14,924 nt of DNA from an uncultured Demequina sp. (lineage in GTDB: Bacteria > Actinomycetota > Actinomycetes > Actinomycetales > Demequinaceae), in NCBI GenBank assembly GCA_937925595.1, contig CALALQ010000006.1, positions 1 to 14,924 on the forward strand. The letters are read 5' to 3'. Shown here piece after piece: positions 1 through 6,928 of the stretch; position 1 is the stretch's first letter, and each line of letters opens with the position of its first letter. The notes below the pieces were generated by a model. That model saw only the letters and a list, made by a program, of their open reading frames with translations. It made no database searches and had not been told where the DNA came from. A program made the position numbers and the translations under genes.

Positions 1-1
1 C

Positions 2-28
2 ACGGACTACCCGTTCCTCCAGGGCTGA
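2..28 (+). CDS. 3' end of an unidentified rightward gene (partial)
   Basis: Reading frame 2 is open from the window edge and ends in TGA at 26-28, giving the tail TDYPFLQG. A hairpin terminator begins 15 bp later, which fits the end of a real gene. With only eight residues visible the product cannot be identified. Confidence 0.35.
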   Translation, partial: TDYPFLQG

Positions 29-42
29 GATTCCGGATGCCA

Positions 43-73
43 GGGCCTCGCGCGATCTGATCGCGCGGGGCCC
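43..73. terminator. Rho-independent-type hairpin between convergent genes
   Basis: Bases 43-57 and 59-73 are reverse complements over 15 positions with one G-T wobble, forming a very GC-rich stem. On the + strand it is followed by TTTCCT, a short T-rich tail. It lies between the rightward gene ending at 28 and the leftward reductase ending at 78, so it probably serves both. There is no T tract in the leftward direction. Confidence 0.65.
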
Positions 74-77
74 TTTC

Positions 78-635
78 CTATGCGACGGGTCGGTAGCGCT
101 GCACCATCGCGCCTGACATGAACGCGCGCTGCTCGATGAGTTCCAGTCGCAGGTCCACGCCGTCGAGCAATCGCGGCCCGCGCCCCGCGACCACGGGGTG
201 CACGACGAACGCGTACTCATCGATGACCCCGTGCGCCGCGAGCGTCGCCGGAAGCTTCACGCCGCCAAGCGAGATCCCTCTTCCCGGCTGCTCCTTGAGC
301 CGCCGAACCGCCTCGACGACGTCGCCCCGGGCAAGTTCGGCGTTCCAGTCGACTCCGTCGAGGGTTCCGGATGCCACGACCTTCCGCATCGGATCCATCA
401 CTTCCGAGAACGCGACCTCACTGGCATCCATCCAGTCCGGCCACTCCCCCGATTCCGGCCGGCGCCACGCACCCTCCATCAGCTCATACGTGACGCGCCC
501 GTAGAGGAGCGTGTCGGAGCGGCGCAGCTCGTCGGTCCAGAACGCCATCGACTCCTCGTCGGGTGGGAGGCCCTCCTCATGCGAGCAGCAGCCGTCGAGG
601 GTGACGTTGATGGCGTAGCGGAGGGGCTGGGTCAT
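78..635 (-). CDS. Dihydrofolate reductase / RibD C-terminal-fold family protein
   Basis: This is a 185-residue protein with the typical opening of the small RibD-like reductases of actinobacteria: a first strand (LRYAINVTLDG), then the segment SDTLLYGRVTYELM, in which a GRVTYE motif contacts the nucleotide. The late glycine-rich ISLGGVKLPATL and the closing VVHPVVAGRGPRLL are also family hallmarks. Such proteins bind NAD(P)H and reduce small substrates in the cytoplasm. The true substrate is unknown, and folate should not be assumed. I chose the ATG at 633-635 because GAGGAA lies 9 bases before it; the frame stays open further upstream but without family-like sequence. The gene starts 4 bp after the stop of the broken WYL regulator, so the two were probably one operon. 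It appears intact. Confidence 0.85.
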   Translation of the reverse strand: MTQPLRYAINVTLDGCCSHEEGLPPDEESMAFWTDELRRSDTLLYGRVTYELMEGAWRRPESGEWPDWMDASEVAFSEVMDPMRKVVASGTLDGVDWNAELARGDVVEAVRRLKEQPGRGISLGGVKLPATLAAHGVIDEYAFVVHPVVAGRGPRLLDGVDLRLELIEQRAFMSGAMVQRYRPVA

Positions 636-639
636 GTCG

Positions 640-1602
640 CTAGCTTCCTCGCCGGAACTCCTCCGCGGAAGGGCCCGCCGCTGCAAATCGCGCGGCCTGC
701 ACCGCGAACGCCTCGGCCAGTTCCGGCGGCTCGACGACCTTCATCGCCACCTCGAACCGCCCGAACGACGCGGCGAGCGCGCCCCACGACCATGACCCGA
801 CTTCGAGAGTGCAACGCTTATCGTCGACGGCGGTGACGGTGCCGTCACCCGCGAACGGCAGCACGTGGCGGGCGGGCGCGTGCAGCAGCACCGTTCCGCG
901 GGAGGGCCACTCAGTCGTGTCCGACCCCTTGAACCGCGCCGAGACGAACGCGTCGGCGTCGCCGCCCGGCACCACCCGCGATACGAAGGGTGCCCCGTGC
1001 GGCACCCGGGGTCGAACGCGCTCCGCCGAGAAGAGCCGCCAGTCTTCCCGCTCGAGATCCCACCCGAGCAGGTACCACCGGCCGTGGGATGTCACGAGGT
1101 GATGGGATTCGACCCGCCGAGGCTGGGCCTCCCCCTCGCCCCGCGGCAGCTAGTCGATGCGCACCGTGACCCGGTCACGTACCACCTGCGCCAGGGTCAG
1201 CAGCACGTCGAGCGGAACGGCCGCAACCGGCGCTTCATCGGGTCGGCCCACCGCCGTCACCTCGACGGCATCCAGCCGATGCCGCAACCGCGACGGAAGC
1301 ACCTGACGCATGGTCGTGAGAGCGCGCACCGCCGACTCTCCGATGTCCGCGCCCAACACGGGAGGCGCGCAAAGCGAGCGCCTGATCATCGTCGAACAGC
1401 AGCGGCGGCATCTCGGCGCCCGCGTCGAGGCGGTATCCCCCGTGGGGGCCCATCGTCGTCTCGATCCGGTAGCCCATCCCACGCAGGCGATGTCGCGCCG
1501 CACCGTGCGATCGCCGACGTCCAACCGCGAGGCCAACACCGACCCCGGCCAGTCCCGCCGCGCCTGCAGCAGCGACAGCAGGGTGAGCGATCGCGATGTC
1601 AT
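640..1602 (-). pseudogene. WYL-domain (YafY/DeoR-like) HTH transcriptional regulator, disrupted
   Basis: Three pieces of one regulator lie in order on the minus strand. From the ATG at 1600-1602 the frame encodes a winged-HTH start (SLTLLSLLQARRDWPG, then VGDRTVRRDI). Around 1490 the homology moves to another frame (RLRGMGYRIETTMGPHGGYR, then PPLLFDDDQALAL). Around 1370 it returns to the first frame (GADIGESAVRALTTM). A TAG at 1150-1152 then interrupts that frame, where relatives usually have a tyrosine codon after VRID. Beyond it the frame continues in phase through SHGRWYLLGWDLEREDWR, the WYL core, to the stop at 640-642. An intact protein would be about 320 residues, with an HTH, a WYL sensor and a WCX tail. 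Three independent lesions make a pseudogene more likely than one sequencing error. Such regulators often control a divergent VOC gene, and that gene is also broken here. Confidence 0.85.
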
Positions 1603-1630
1603 GGCCCTGCATCCGACGCTGCTCGCGGTC

Positions 1631-1649
1631 TAGGACAGAAACCGACCTA
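1631..1649. promoter_or_regulatory. Candidate operator: inverted repeat TAGGAC-N7-GACCTA
   Basis: TAGGAC (1631-1636) and GACCTA (1644-1649) are inverted copies except for one position in each arm, with a 7-bp spacer. The site sits in the 104-bp gap between the divergent WYL regulator (start 1602) and VOC gene (start 1707), where a regulator of that pair would bind. Assignment to the WYL protein is inference from position and symmetry. The regulator is broken, so the site may no longer be used. Confidence 0.4.
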
Positions 1650-1706
1650 CTCGGGTGCGACCGTGATCTCACGAACCGATAGCGGCCCACTCATCGAGGA
1701 GCAGAC

Positions 1707-1817
1707 ATGCCCGTACAGACCGCTACCCACCTGAACTTCCGCGGCGATGCCCCTCAGGCGCTCGAGTTTTACCAGTCCGTCTTCGGCGGCGACCTCGTCG
1801 TCAACACGTGCGGCGAG
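1707..1817 (+). pseudogene. VOC-family (glyoxalase/PhnB-like) protein, truncated after ~37 codons
   Basis: From the ATG at 1707, preceded by GAGGAG at 1697-1702, the sequence reads THLNFRGDAPQALEFYQSVF, then GGDLVV. This is the standard first beta-alpha unit of PhnB-like VOC proteins, which normally run to about 130-150 residues. After roughly 1800-1817 the frame stays open as far as 2096 but no longer resembles a VOC domain: metal ligands, later strands and the second module are missing. The rest of the gene appears to have been replaced by the DNA that carries the defence genes. The hybrid frame to 2096 probably gives no functional protein. The exact breakpoint is uncertain by about 20 bp. 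Confidence 0.75.
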
Positions 1818-2092
1818 TCAATAGTGCTGGCTCGTCGGGCTTTTCGCGCGCGCGACGATCAGGGTATCGATGCCCCACGCCTCCCCGGCAAGACTCGGTG
1901 TCCTGGGGCGCGCGGCATGAGGCTTTCGGCGTATCCCCGCTTGGAGGAGAAGCGCCAAGCGCGGGCTCCAGCGCGGTGCCCGCTCTATGAGCTGGGAAAG
2001 GCCCTGGCAATGTCGCCGTCGACCGGCTGCGGCGGCACGTGCATTACCCCTGGCCACAACGCTCTGGCGCGAGAACCTGGCAGAGTGGTCCG
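1818..2092. other. Island junction region, no gene recognised
   Basis: These 275 bp lie between the VOC breakpoint and the first island gene. Several short frames are open on both strands, as expected for high GC, but none has a convincing start, ribosome site or family resemblance. The stretch may hold the promoter of the Mrr-like gene and remnants of the insertion event. No clear -35/-10 pair, attachment-site repeat or transposon end could be seen. Confidence 0.5.
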
Positions 2093-2989
2093 ATGACCGC
2101 CTCAGACCGCGACGTGGAAGAAGCCCTGCCGGGCATCAAAGTGGAAGTGTCTCTCTCTACAGACGAAGACGCCTCGGTCGACCAGGACACTTCCACGGCC
2201 AAATGGCGCCTGTTTGAACAGACTATTGCGGCGGCCGAGAAGGAACTCGACGAGTACGCCGACGTCGTCCATGACGAGCGGCTGATCGGCGAAGAATCCG
2301 AGACGGTGCGTCAGATCGACGTGTTCGCGCGAGGGCGCGTAGTGCGTTCGAAGATTGCGGTGGTCATCGAATGCAAGCGTTACGCCAACAAGCTCGGGAT
2401 CGGAAAGGTCGACGAGTTCATCGGGAAACTTCAGGATGTCGGTGCGCATCATGGCGTGCTCTACGCATATAGCGGGGTGACCAGACCTGCCCTCGCTCGC
2501 GCTGCAGGTGCTCGCAGACCGACCGTGGAGATTCGCGACTTCGCGGATACCCAGGCGGAGTTGGATCGCGTCGCTCAAGAGCGTAGGCAATCGAGCTCGA
2601 CGATCGACTATGAGGACTTGATCTCCAGTGTTGCAACTCAGTACGGTGTGAAACTCGCGCAAGACCTGGAAAGTCACTTCTCGTACAACTGCGCTGCAGG
2701 AACGGGTTGTTACGGGGTCGTCGAGATGGAGGGCTACCGCGATGAGATCGCCTGGGGAGCGTGCGACCATTGCCACTCCCTGCATCTGAGGTGCGAGTGC
2801 GACGAGGACGTTGTGTTCATTCACGGTAATGGAGGACCCGAAGCCTGCTGGTGCGGTGCGGAGTATGAGGTCAGCTTCACTCCTGAGCGGGACCTGACCG
2901 GGATCGCACAGGTGCGACATGGGATCGATTGCCCGGGTGACCATGCGCCGGACGTGTCCCTTCACCCGGAAACATCCTCCGCGAGGTGA
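2093..2989 (+). CDS. Mrr-like PD-(D/E)XK restriction nuclease with C-terminal Cys-rich (zinc-binding) domain
   Basis: The protein has 298 residues and two parts. The nuclease part (about 35-165) has a helix with E44, then ETVRQIDVFARG with D76, then the strand VVIECKRYAN with E93 and K95, and the following helix FIGKLQDV. This D...ExK layout is the active site of Mrr-type endonucleases that cleave DNA with Mg2+. The second part (about 195-260) is rich in cysteine: C200, C206, a CxxC at 224-227, CxC at 234-236 and CxC at 252-254, as in zinc ribbons that bind nucleic acid or modified bases. I chose the ATG at 2093. No strong ribosome site is visible, so translation may be leaderless or weak, and an upstream ATG in the same frame (2039) gives an unconvincing extension. 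It is the first gene of the island, 233 bp before the PHP-ATPase. The zinc role is inferred from cysteine spacing. Confidence 0.8.
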   Translation: MTASDRDVEEALPGIKVEVSLSTDEDASVDQDTSTAKWRLFEQTIAAAEKELDEYADVVHDERLIGEESETVRQIDVFARGRVVRSKIAVVIECKRYANKLGIGKVDEFIGKLQDVGAHHGVLYAYSGVTRPALARAAGARRPTVEIRDFADTQAELDRVAQERRQSSSTIDYEDLISSVATQYGVKLAQDLESHFSYNCAAGTGCYGVVEMEGYRDEIAWGACDHCHSLHLRCECDEDVVFIHGNGGPEACWCGAEYEVSFTPERDLTGIAQVRHGIDCPGDHAPDVSLHPETSSAR

Positions 2990-3017
2990 CCTCGAACGCG
3001 TCCGCCCTGGCTGAGGC

Positions 3018-3108
3018 TGCATCACTGTGCACGCGATAATGCATATAGCGGGACCACCAGGGGCGCTCGCTCGGGATGCGGAACCACGCCGACACACCGC
3101 CACTAGAT
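3018..3108 (+). pseudogene. Possible decayed fragment of a second Mrr-like gene in the intergenic gap
   Basis: The non-coding gap after the nuclease resembles part of that nuclease. Bases 3041-3060 match 2465-2484 at 17 of 20 positions. In the same frame as the intact gene, the gap reads LHH, then NAYSGTTR, against AHH, then YAYSGVTR in the intact protein. After a one-base shift it reads GALARDAEPRR against PALARAAGARR. The frame closes at 3107-3109. The match is short, so chance resemblance remains possible. The rest of the 2990-3222 gap shows no gene. A GATAAT at 3035-3040 resembles a -10 box, but no good -35 precedes it. Confidence 0.3.
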
Positions 3109-3206
3109 TTGAATCGCCTGGGGTCTCGACTGTGAAACGGCGTTGAAAGACGGACGTACGCGGACCGACCGCAGGGTCGCCGAACGCATCGGTGGATAGC
3201 TCCGAC

Positions 3207-3216
3207 GAGGGGAAGG
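3207..3216 (+). promoter_or_regulatory. Shine-Dalgarno site supporting a TTG start
   Basis: The purine run GAGGGGAAGG ends 6 bases before the TTG at 3223-3225. No ATG or GTG in that frame lies closer to it. This site fixes the start of the PHP-ATPase at a TTG codon, and the protein then reaches its metal-binding HxH motif by residue 16, as expected for an N-terminal PHP domain. Confidence 0.7.
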
Positions 3217-3222
3217 TTTGCA

Positions 3223-6021
3223 TTGAATAGGTTTCCGCGGGGGTCGGAGTGGCGCAAATGGGACCTGCACGTCCATGTTCCCGGCACCAAACTCAACGAT
3301 TGCTACGAGAAGGCCGACGGTAGCGACGACTTCGATCGATTCGCAGATATTTTGGAGGCGTCTGATGTCGCGGCGTTTGGCATAACCGACTACTTCACGG
3401 CGACACAGTCCATCGCCTTCATCGAGCATTTCAAGGACCGATACCCGGAGTCGACAAAACTCCTACTAGTGAATGTCGAGCTCCGGCTCAATGAAACGGT
3501 GAATCGCGACATTCAGATGGTGGACCTCCATGTGGTGTTCCGCGACTCGGTCCCGCCGGAAAAGATTGCCGAGTTCCTCTCAAGGCTGACTACTCAACTC
3601 ACGGACGCCAATGGCCGCCAGAAGGCGTGCACTGAGCTCGTTGCCAACGATTTCGAGTCTGCAACGGTCACTCGCTCTGATGTTCGAGCCGCGTTTAAGC
3701 AGACATTTGGGGATAGAGCTGAGCCCACTGACTTCTTGCTCTACATCGCGCCGGCAAACAACAACGGACTTCGCGCAGAATCCGGGCAGCAGCGTAAGGC
3801 TCAGATCGCGGACGAGATCGACAAAGACGTGCACGCGATATTCGGCAAAGATCCGTCCAACACGAGATACTTCCTCAGGACCGACCGCTTCGAAGATTCG
3901 GGCCAAGCATCGCGGCCGAAACCGGTGTTTGGGGGGTGCGACGCGCACAGCTTCCAGGACCTGGAGAACTGGCTAGGCAAGTCTGCGAGCACCGAAAGCA
4001 CCCGACAGGTGATCACTTGGATTAAGGCTGACCCGACCTTCGCCGGGCTGCAGCAGACTCTGGTGGAGCCTGGAGAGAGGGTGTCCATCGAACCCATCGA
4101 GCCTGACCAGAAGGAGCCATACAAGGTCATCTCCAAGGTCACCTTCTCCGGTTCAGACGACTTTCCAGCCGAGGTGGTGCTGAACCGAAACCTGAATGCG
4201 ATTATCGGAAGCCGATCTTCGGGCAAGTCCGCGTTCCTTGCCCACATCGCGCACACCGTAGACGCTGCTGAAACTGTTCGGCTTCAGATGGAAGCACATG
4301 GCTTGGCTGACGCTCGTGAGGCTGGTCCGGCTGCCGGGTACTCCTGGAACGACGTCTCGCACGTGAGGTGCAGCGTGGAGTGGCAGTCTGGCGAGGGTAC
4401 AGCGGGCAAGGTCATCTACATTCCCCAGAACTCGCTTTACACCCTGAGCGAGCAGCCCGACGAAATCACAAAAAAGATCGCGCCCGCACTTTTCCGCACT
4501 TATCCCGCGGTCAAGACGGCGTTCGACGGCGCTTTGGGCAAGGTCACTGCAGCCAACGCAGAGATTCGAGCGGCAGTCAGCGAATGGTTTGTGCTCGGAG
4601 ACAGGATCGACGAACGCGATCAGGACTTGAAGGATGTCGGGGACAAGGCCGCCATACTCGCCGAGCGCGACCGCCTTCAGGCTGAGGTCGATCGCATCAA
4701 AGTCGCCGCGAAGCTCACGGATGACGAAGTCGCCACCTACCAAGCAATCGCGGTCGACCTCGACGGCAAGGCCGCGCGCTTGCGCCAGATCGAGATCGAG
4801 GTCGATCAACTCTCCTCGTACGTTGCCCCCCCAGACGCGGTTCGCGGGCACGAGATCCGCGCCGAGGCAGTTCACGCGACGGTCACGGTGCGGCCGTCGC
4901 CAGTCGAACTACCCGAGGCGCTTTCCATCCAAGTTGATGATGTTAGGAAGGCGTCCGCAAGCGAGGTCGTCGTGCGAATCGAGGCACTCCTCGTCCAGGC
5001 CGCCGTCGCTCTCGACGGCGAGCGCGAGGACCTCCAAGCCGCAATCAAGCAGGTCACGGAGGAGAACTCTGCGCTGATCTCGAAGCACGAAGCGAACCTA
5101 GAACTTGCAGGCGTTATCGCCGATCACAAGAAGCAGGTGGCAAGTCTCGACGAGATTGCACACCTCGAACGGCTGCGCGACAAACTGCTTGAGGATCGAA
5201 GAAGAGCCACCGAGCGGGTTGCCGCGGCCATTACGGATCGGTCGACCGCTCTCCATTCTTTGGTCGCGGCTTTCAATTCCGAACCCAGGGTCCTCACCGA
5301 CCTCAAGTTTGGAGTCGAAATCGAGGTCCCCGCAGAGGTAGCGAACCATGTCTCGATCGGGTTCAGCCAACGGAGCACCAACGACTACGTCAAGAGTAAG
5401 GGCGACGTTGTCTCATTCCAGGATGCGCAGGACGATCCGGCGAAGTTCCTTGATGCGATTCGACGAGGTCAAGTGACGTTGAATAAGGGATACACGCCGG
5501 ACACGGTCGCATCGGATGTCCTCGTCGTCAGCCCGGAGGTGCGATTCTCAGCTGAACTTGACACCGACCGAATTGGTGGCTTTCGCCGCTCGTCGATGAC
5601 CCCAGGCAAACAGGCGCTATTCGCTCTGACGCTTATCCTCAACGAGTCACAGGAGCCGTGGCCGCTTCTAATAGACCAGCCCGAGGACGACCTGGATAGT
5701 CGGTCAATCTACGACACGATCGTGCCTTATCTTATGAATCGGAAGAAGGAACGCCAAATCATCATGGTGAGCCACAACGCCAACTTGGTGATCGGTGCGG
5801 ACTCCGAGCTCGTTATCGTAGCGAACCGCCACGGAGACGACCGCAAGAACAGTCACGCTCGCACGTTCGAGTACTTCACGGGCGCGCTCGAACACTCCCA
5901 ACCATTGAACCCGACTAGCCCCACCGCGCTGGGAAGATTCGGCATCCGGGAGCACGCCTGCGAGATCCTCGACGGTGGAGAGGAAGCGTTCCAGAAACGC
6001 CGAAACAAATACAAGATCTAA
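3223..6021 (+). CDS. TrlF-like PHP-domain / SMC-type ATPase
   Basis: This 932-residue cytoplasmic protein joins a PHP phosphoesterase to an ABC/SMC-like ATPase. The PHP domain (1-~250) has WDLHVH with H16 and H18, GITDYF with D56, E86, VDLH with H103, and GGCDAH with D240 and H242, a nearly full set of metal ligands. The ATPase has Walker A GSRSSGKS at 329-336, a long coiled-coil-like stretch (about 430-690), a signature-like SMTPGKQA (791-798), Walker B/D-loop LLIDQPEDDLD (815-825) and the switch histidine H851 in MVSHN. ATP-driven dimerisation of the heads probably controls the PHP domain, which may hydrolyse nucleic acid or nucleotides. Such PHP-ATPases are recurrent in defence islands, but their substrate is not known to me. 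The start is TTG with a strong ribosome site. No truncation is seen. The upstream Mrr-like nuclease is a likely partner. Confidence 0.85.
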   Translation: MNRFPRGSEWRKWDLHVHVPGTKLNDCYEKADGSDDFDRFADILEASDVAAFGITDYFTATQSIAFIEHFKDRYPESTKLLLVNVELRLNETVNRDIQMVDLHVVFRDSVPPEKIAEFLSRLTTQLTDANGRQKACTELVANDFESATVTRSDVRAAFKQTFGDRAEPTDFLLYIAPANNNGLRAESGQQRKAQIADEIDKDVHAIFGKDPSNTRYFLRTDRFEDSGQASRPKPVFGGCDAHSFQDLENWLGKSASTESTRQVITWIKADPTFAGLQQTLVEPGERVSIEPIEPDQKEPYKVISKVTFSGSDDFPAEVVLNRNLNAIIGSRSSGKSAFLAHIAHTVDAAETVRLQMEAHGLADAREAGPAAGYSWNDVSHVRCSVEWQSGEGTAGKVIYIPQNSLYTLSEQPDEITKKIAPALFRTYPAVKTAFDGALGKVTAANAEIRAAVSEWFVLGDRIDERDQDLKDVGDKAAILAERDRLQAEVDRIKVAAKLTDDEVATYQAIAVDLDGKAARLRQIEIEVDQLSSYVAPPDAVRGHEIRAEAVHATVTVRPSPVELPEALSIQVDDVRKASASEVVVRIEALLVQAAVALDGEREDLQAAIKQVTEENSALISKHEANLELAGVIADHKKQVASLDEIAHLERLRDKLLEDRRRATERVAAAITDRSTALHSLVAAFNSEPRVLTDLKFGVEIEVPAEVANHVSIGFSQRSTNDYVKSKGDVVSFQDAQDDPAKFLDAIRRGQVTLNKGYTPDTVASDVLVVSPEVRFSAELDTDRIGGFRRSSMTPGKQALFALTLILNESQEPWPLLIDQPEDDLDSRSIYDTIVPYLMNRKKERQIIMVSHNANLVIGADSELVIVANRHGDDRKNSHARTFEYFTGALEHSQPLNPTSPTALGRFGIREHACEILDGGEEAFQKRRNKYKI

Positions 6022-6490
6022 CCTTCGAAGTGCCTGAGTCGACACGTCTGCGCACCGGCGGCTCGATCGTGCAGCAGCGACTCCACAAGTCTGAGACATG
6101 GGCCTCGCGCACGCTCGCGAGGGCGCCAATCGCGGTTCGCACGCACTGCTGAACTGACGAGGGACCCGTTGCGGGGCTTCGCCAGGGGTCACTATCGCCC
6201 GCTTCTCTTTCTAACCCGACATGGCGTCGATTGACGACCTCGCAACCGGACGACCCGAGTGGGCCGACTATTCTTGACGGCGAGCTGTCACGGCTGCCCT
6301 GTGGAGGCCGCTAACGACTAGCGCGGGGATCCCTCGGGCGGGTTCCTTTGGTTCGGCCCGACACACTCCCGCGCGCGCAAACGGCTCTTCGGCGGCGGAA
6401 GCCGCGCGAGAGCGCTCGGGCGGTGTGACTAGGTTGGGGTCGCCATCACCTAGTCGGTGCAGGGGCGTTGACGCACGAACGTGGCCGGCC
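6022..6490. other. Gene-poor gap between convergent operons
   Basis: The rightward nuclease/ATPase genes and the leftward operon end on either side of this 469-bp stretch. No frame here has a credible start and coding character. It contains short hairpins, including a 7-bp GC stem at 6103-6109/6116-6122 and the repeat at 6427-6455, that may end transcription. None carries a T tract, so termination may depend on Rho. Confidence 0.5.
6427..6455. terminator. Perfect 8-bp inverted repeat near the end of the leftward operon
   Basis: GACTAGGT (6427-6434) and ACCTAGTC (6448-6455) are exact reverse complements around a 13-bp loop. The element lies 35 bp past the stop side of the small leftward gene, where a terminator or an mRNA 3'-end stabiliser would be placed. 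There is no T run after the stem in either direction, so it could instead be a protein-binding palindrome. Confidence 0.35.
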
Positions 6491-6778
6491 TCACGGGCCT
6501 ACTTCGATCGCTTCGGACTCCAGGCGGGCGCGAAGTTCCTTGTCGGCCTCCCGCCGGAGCGTCCTGAGCGCAGAGAGGACCTTCTGATCGTCGGACCCGA
6601 GTGTCCCGGAATCTAGCTTGGAGTCCAGTGCGTCAATCCGAGCATCAACGAGCGGCATGAAGACGCTGGACGCTGTCTCATAGCCGGCAAGGTAGATGTC
6701 CCGGTCGCGTTCGCTCACGACACGATCCCTCATTTCGAGCGCGAAGCCCTTGAGTCCGTCCCACCAGTTTGCTGCCAC
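6491..6778 (-). CDS. Small uncharacterised protein, last gene of the leftward operon
   Basis: This is a 95-residue protein I do not recognise. It starts with GTG at 6776-6778, preceded by AAGGGGGA a few bases upstream, a strong site that argues for real translation. The sequence is charged and mostly helical in character: an N-terminal tryptophan-containing segment (ANWWDGLKGFALEMRDRVVS) is followed by a predicted helix with YLAGYETASSVFMPLVDARI, then a lysine/arginine/glutamate-rich helix to the end. No membrane segment, signal peptide or cysteine motif is visible. It lies 150 bp after the UvrD-like gene on the same strand. The gap contains a short hairpin (6870-6884), so its expression could be partly separate. 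By context it may be an accessory, adaptor or immunity component, but that is inference. Confidence 0.65.
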   Translation of the reverse strand: MAANWWDGLKGFALEMRDRVVSERDRDIYLAGYETASSVFMPLVDARIDALDSKLDSGTLGSDDQKVLSALRTLRREADKELRARLESEAIEVGP

Positions 6779-6869
6779 GCGTCCCCCTTGTGTCCGTAGT
6801 GCTTCAGACGCTACCTGTTCTGGGTCCGCTCGCTACGTCAGCCTTGCGACTGGTTCTAGACGGGTCTTC

Positions 6870-6884
6870 GACGCGGTCCGCGTC
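6870..6884. other. Short GC hairpin between the helicase and the small gene
   Basis: GACGCG (6870-6875) and CGCGTC (6879-6884) are exact reverse complements around a 3-bp loop. They sit in the 150-bp gap after the helicase stop. There is no T tract, so it may be an RNA processing or stabilising element, or chance in high-GC DNA. Confidence 0.25.
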
Positions 6885-6928
6885 AACAAGGTAACGCTAG
6901 ACATTCGAGTCAAGGCCGATGGCTCGGG

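Noticed and set aside
198..836. 212-residue open frame on the plus strand
   Set aside because: It is antisense to the RibD-like reductase and the WYL remnant; its arginine/proline-rich composition is typical of a shadow frame.
865..1734. 289-residue open frame on the plus strand
   Set aside because: It is antisense to the WYL pseudogene and very rich in arginine, histidine and proline. The pseudogene strand carries all the homology.
1818..2057. 79-residue minus-strand frame in the junction
   Set aside because: It has no convincing start and no family match. A remnant of a mobile-element gene was considered, but nothing in it supports that.
2102..3223. Long 373-residue open frame on the minus strand
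   Set aside because: It lies opposite the Mrr-like nuclease, which has clear catalytic motifs, and it shows no family resemblance. Long antisense frames are common in high-GC DNA.
4153..4875. 240-residue open frame on the minus strand inside the PHP-ATPase gene
   Set aside because: It is antisense to the ATPase domain, with no recognisable motif or ribosome site.
6425..6616. 63-residue plus-strand frame
   Set aside because: It overlaps the small leftward gene, which has the better ribosome site, and it has no coding signature.
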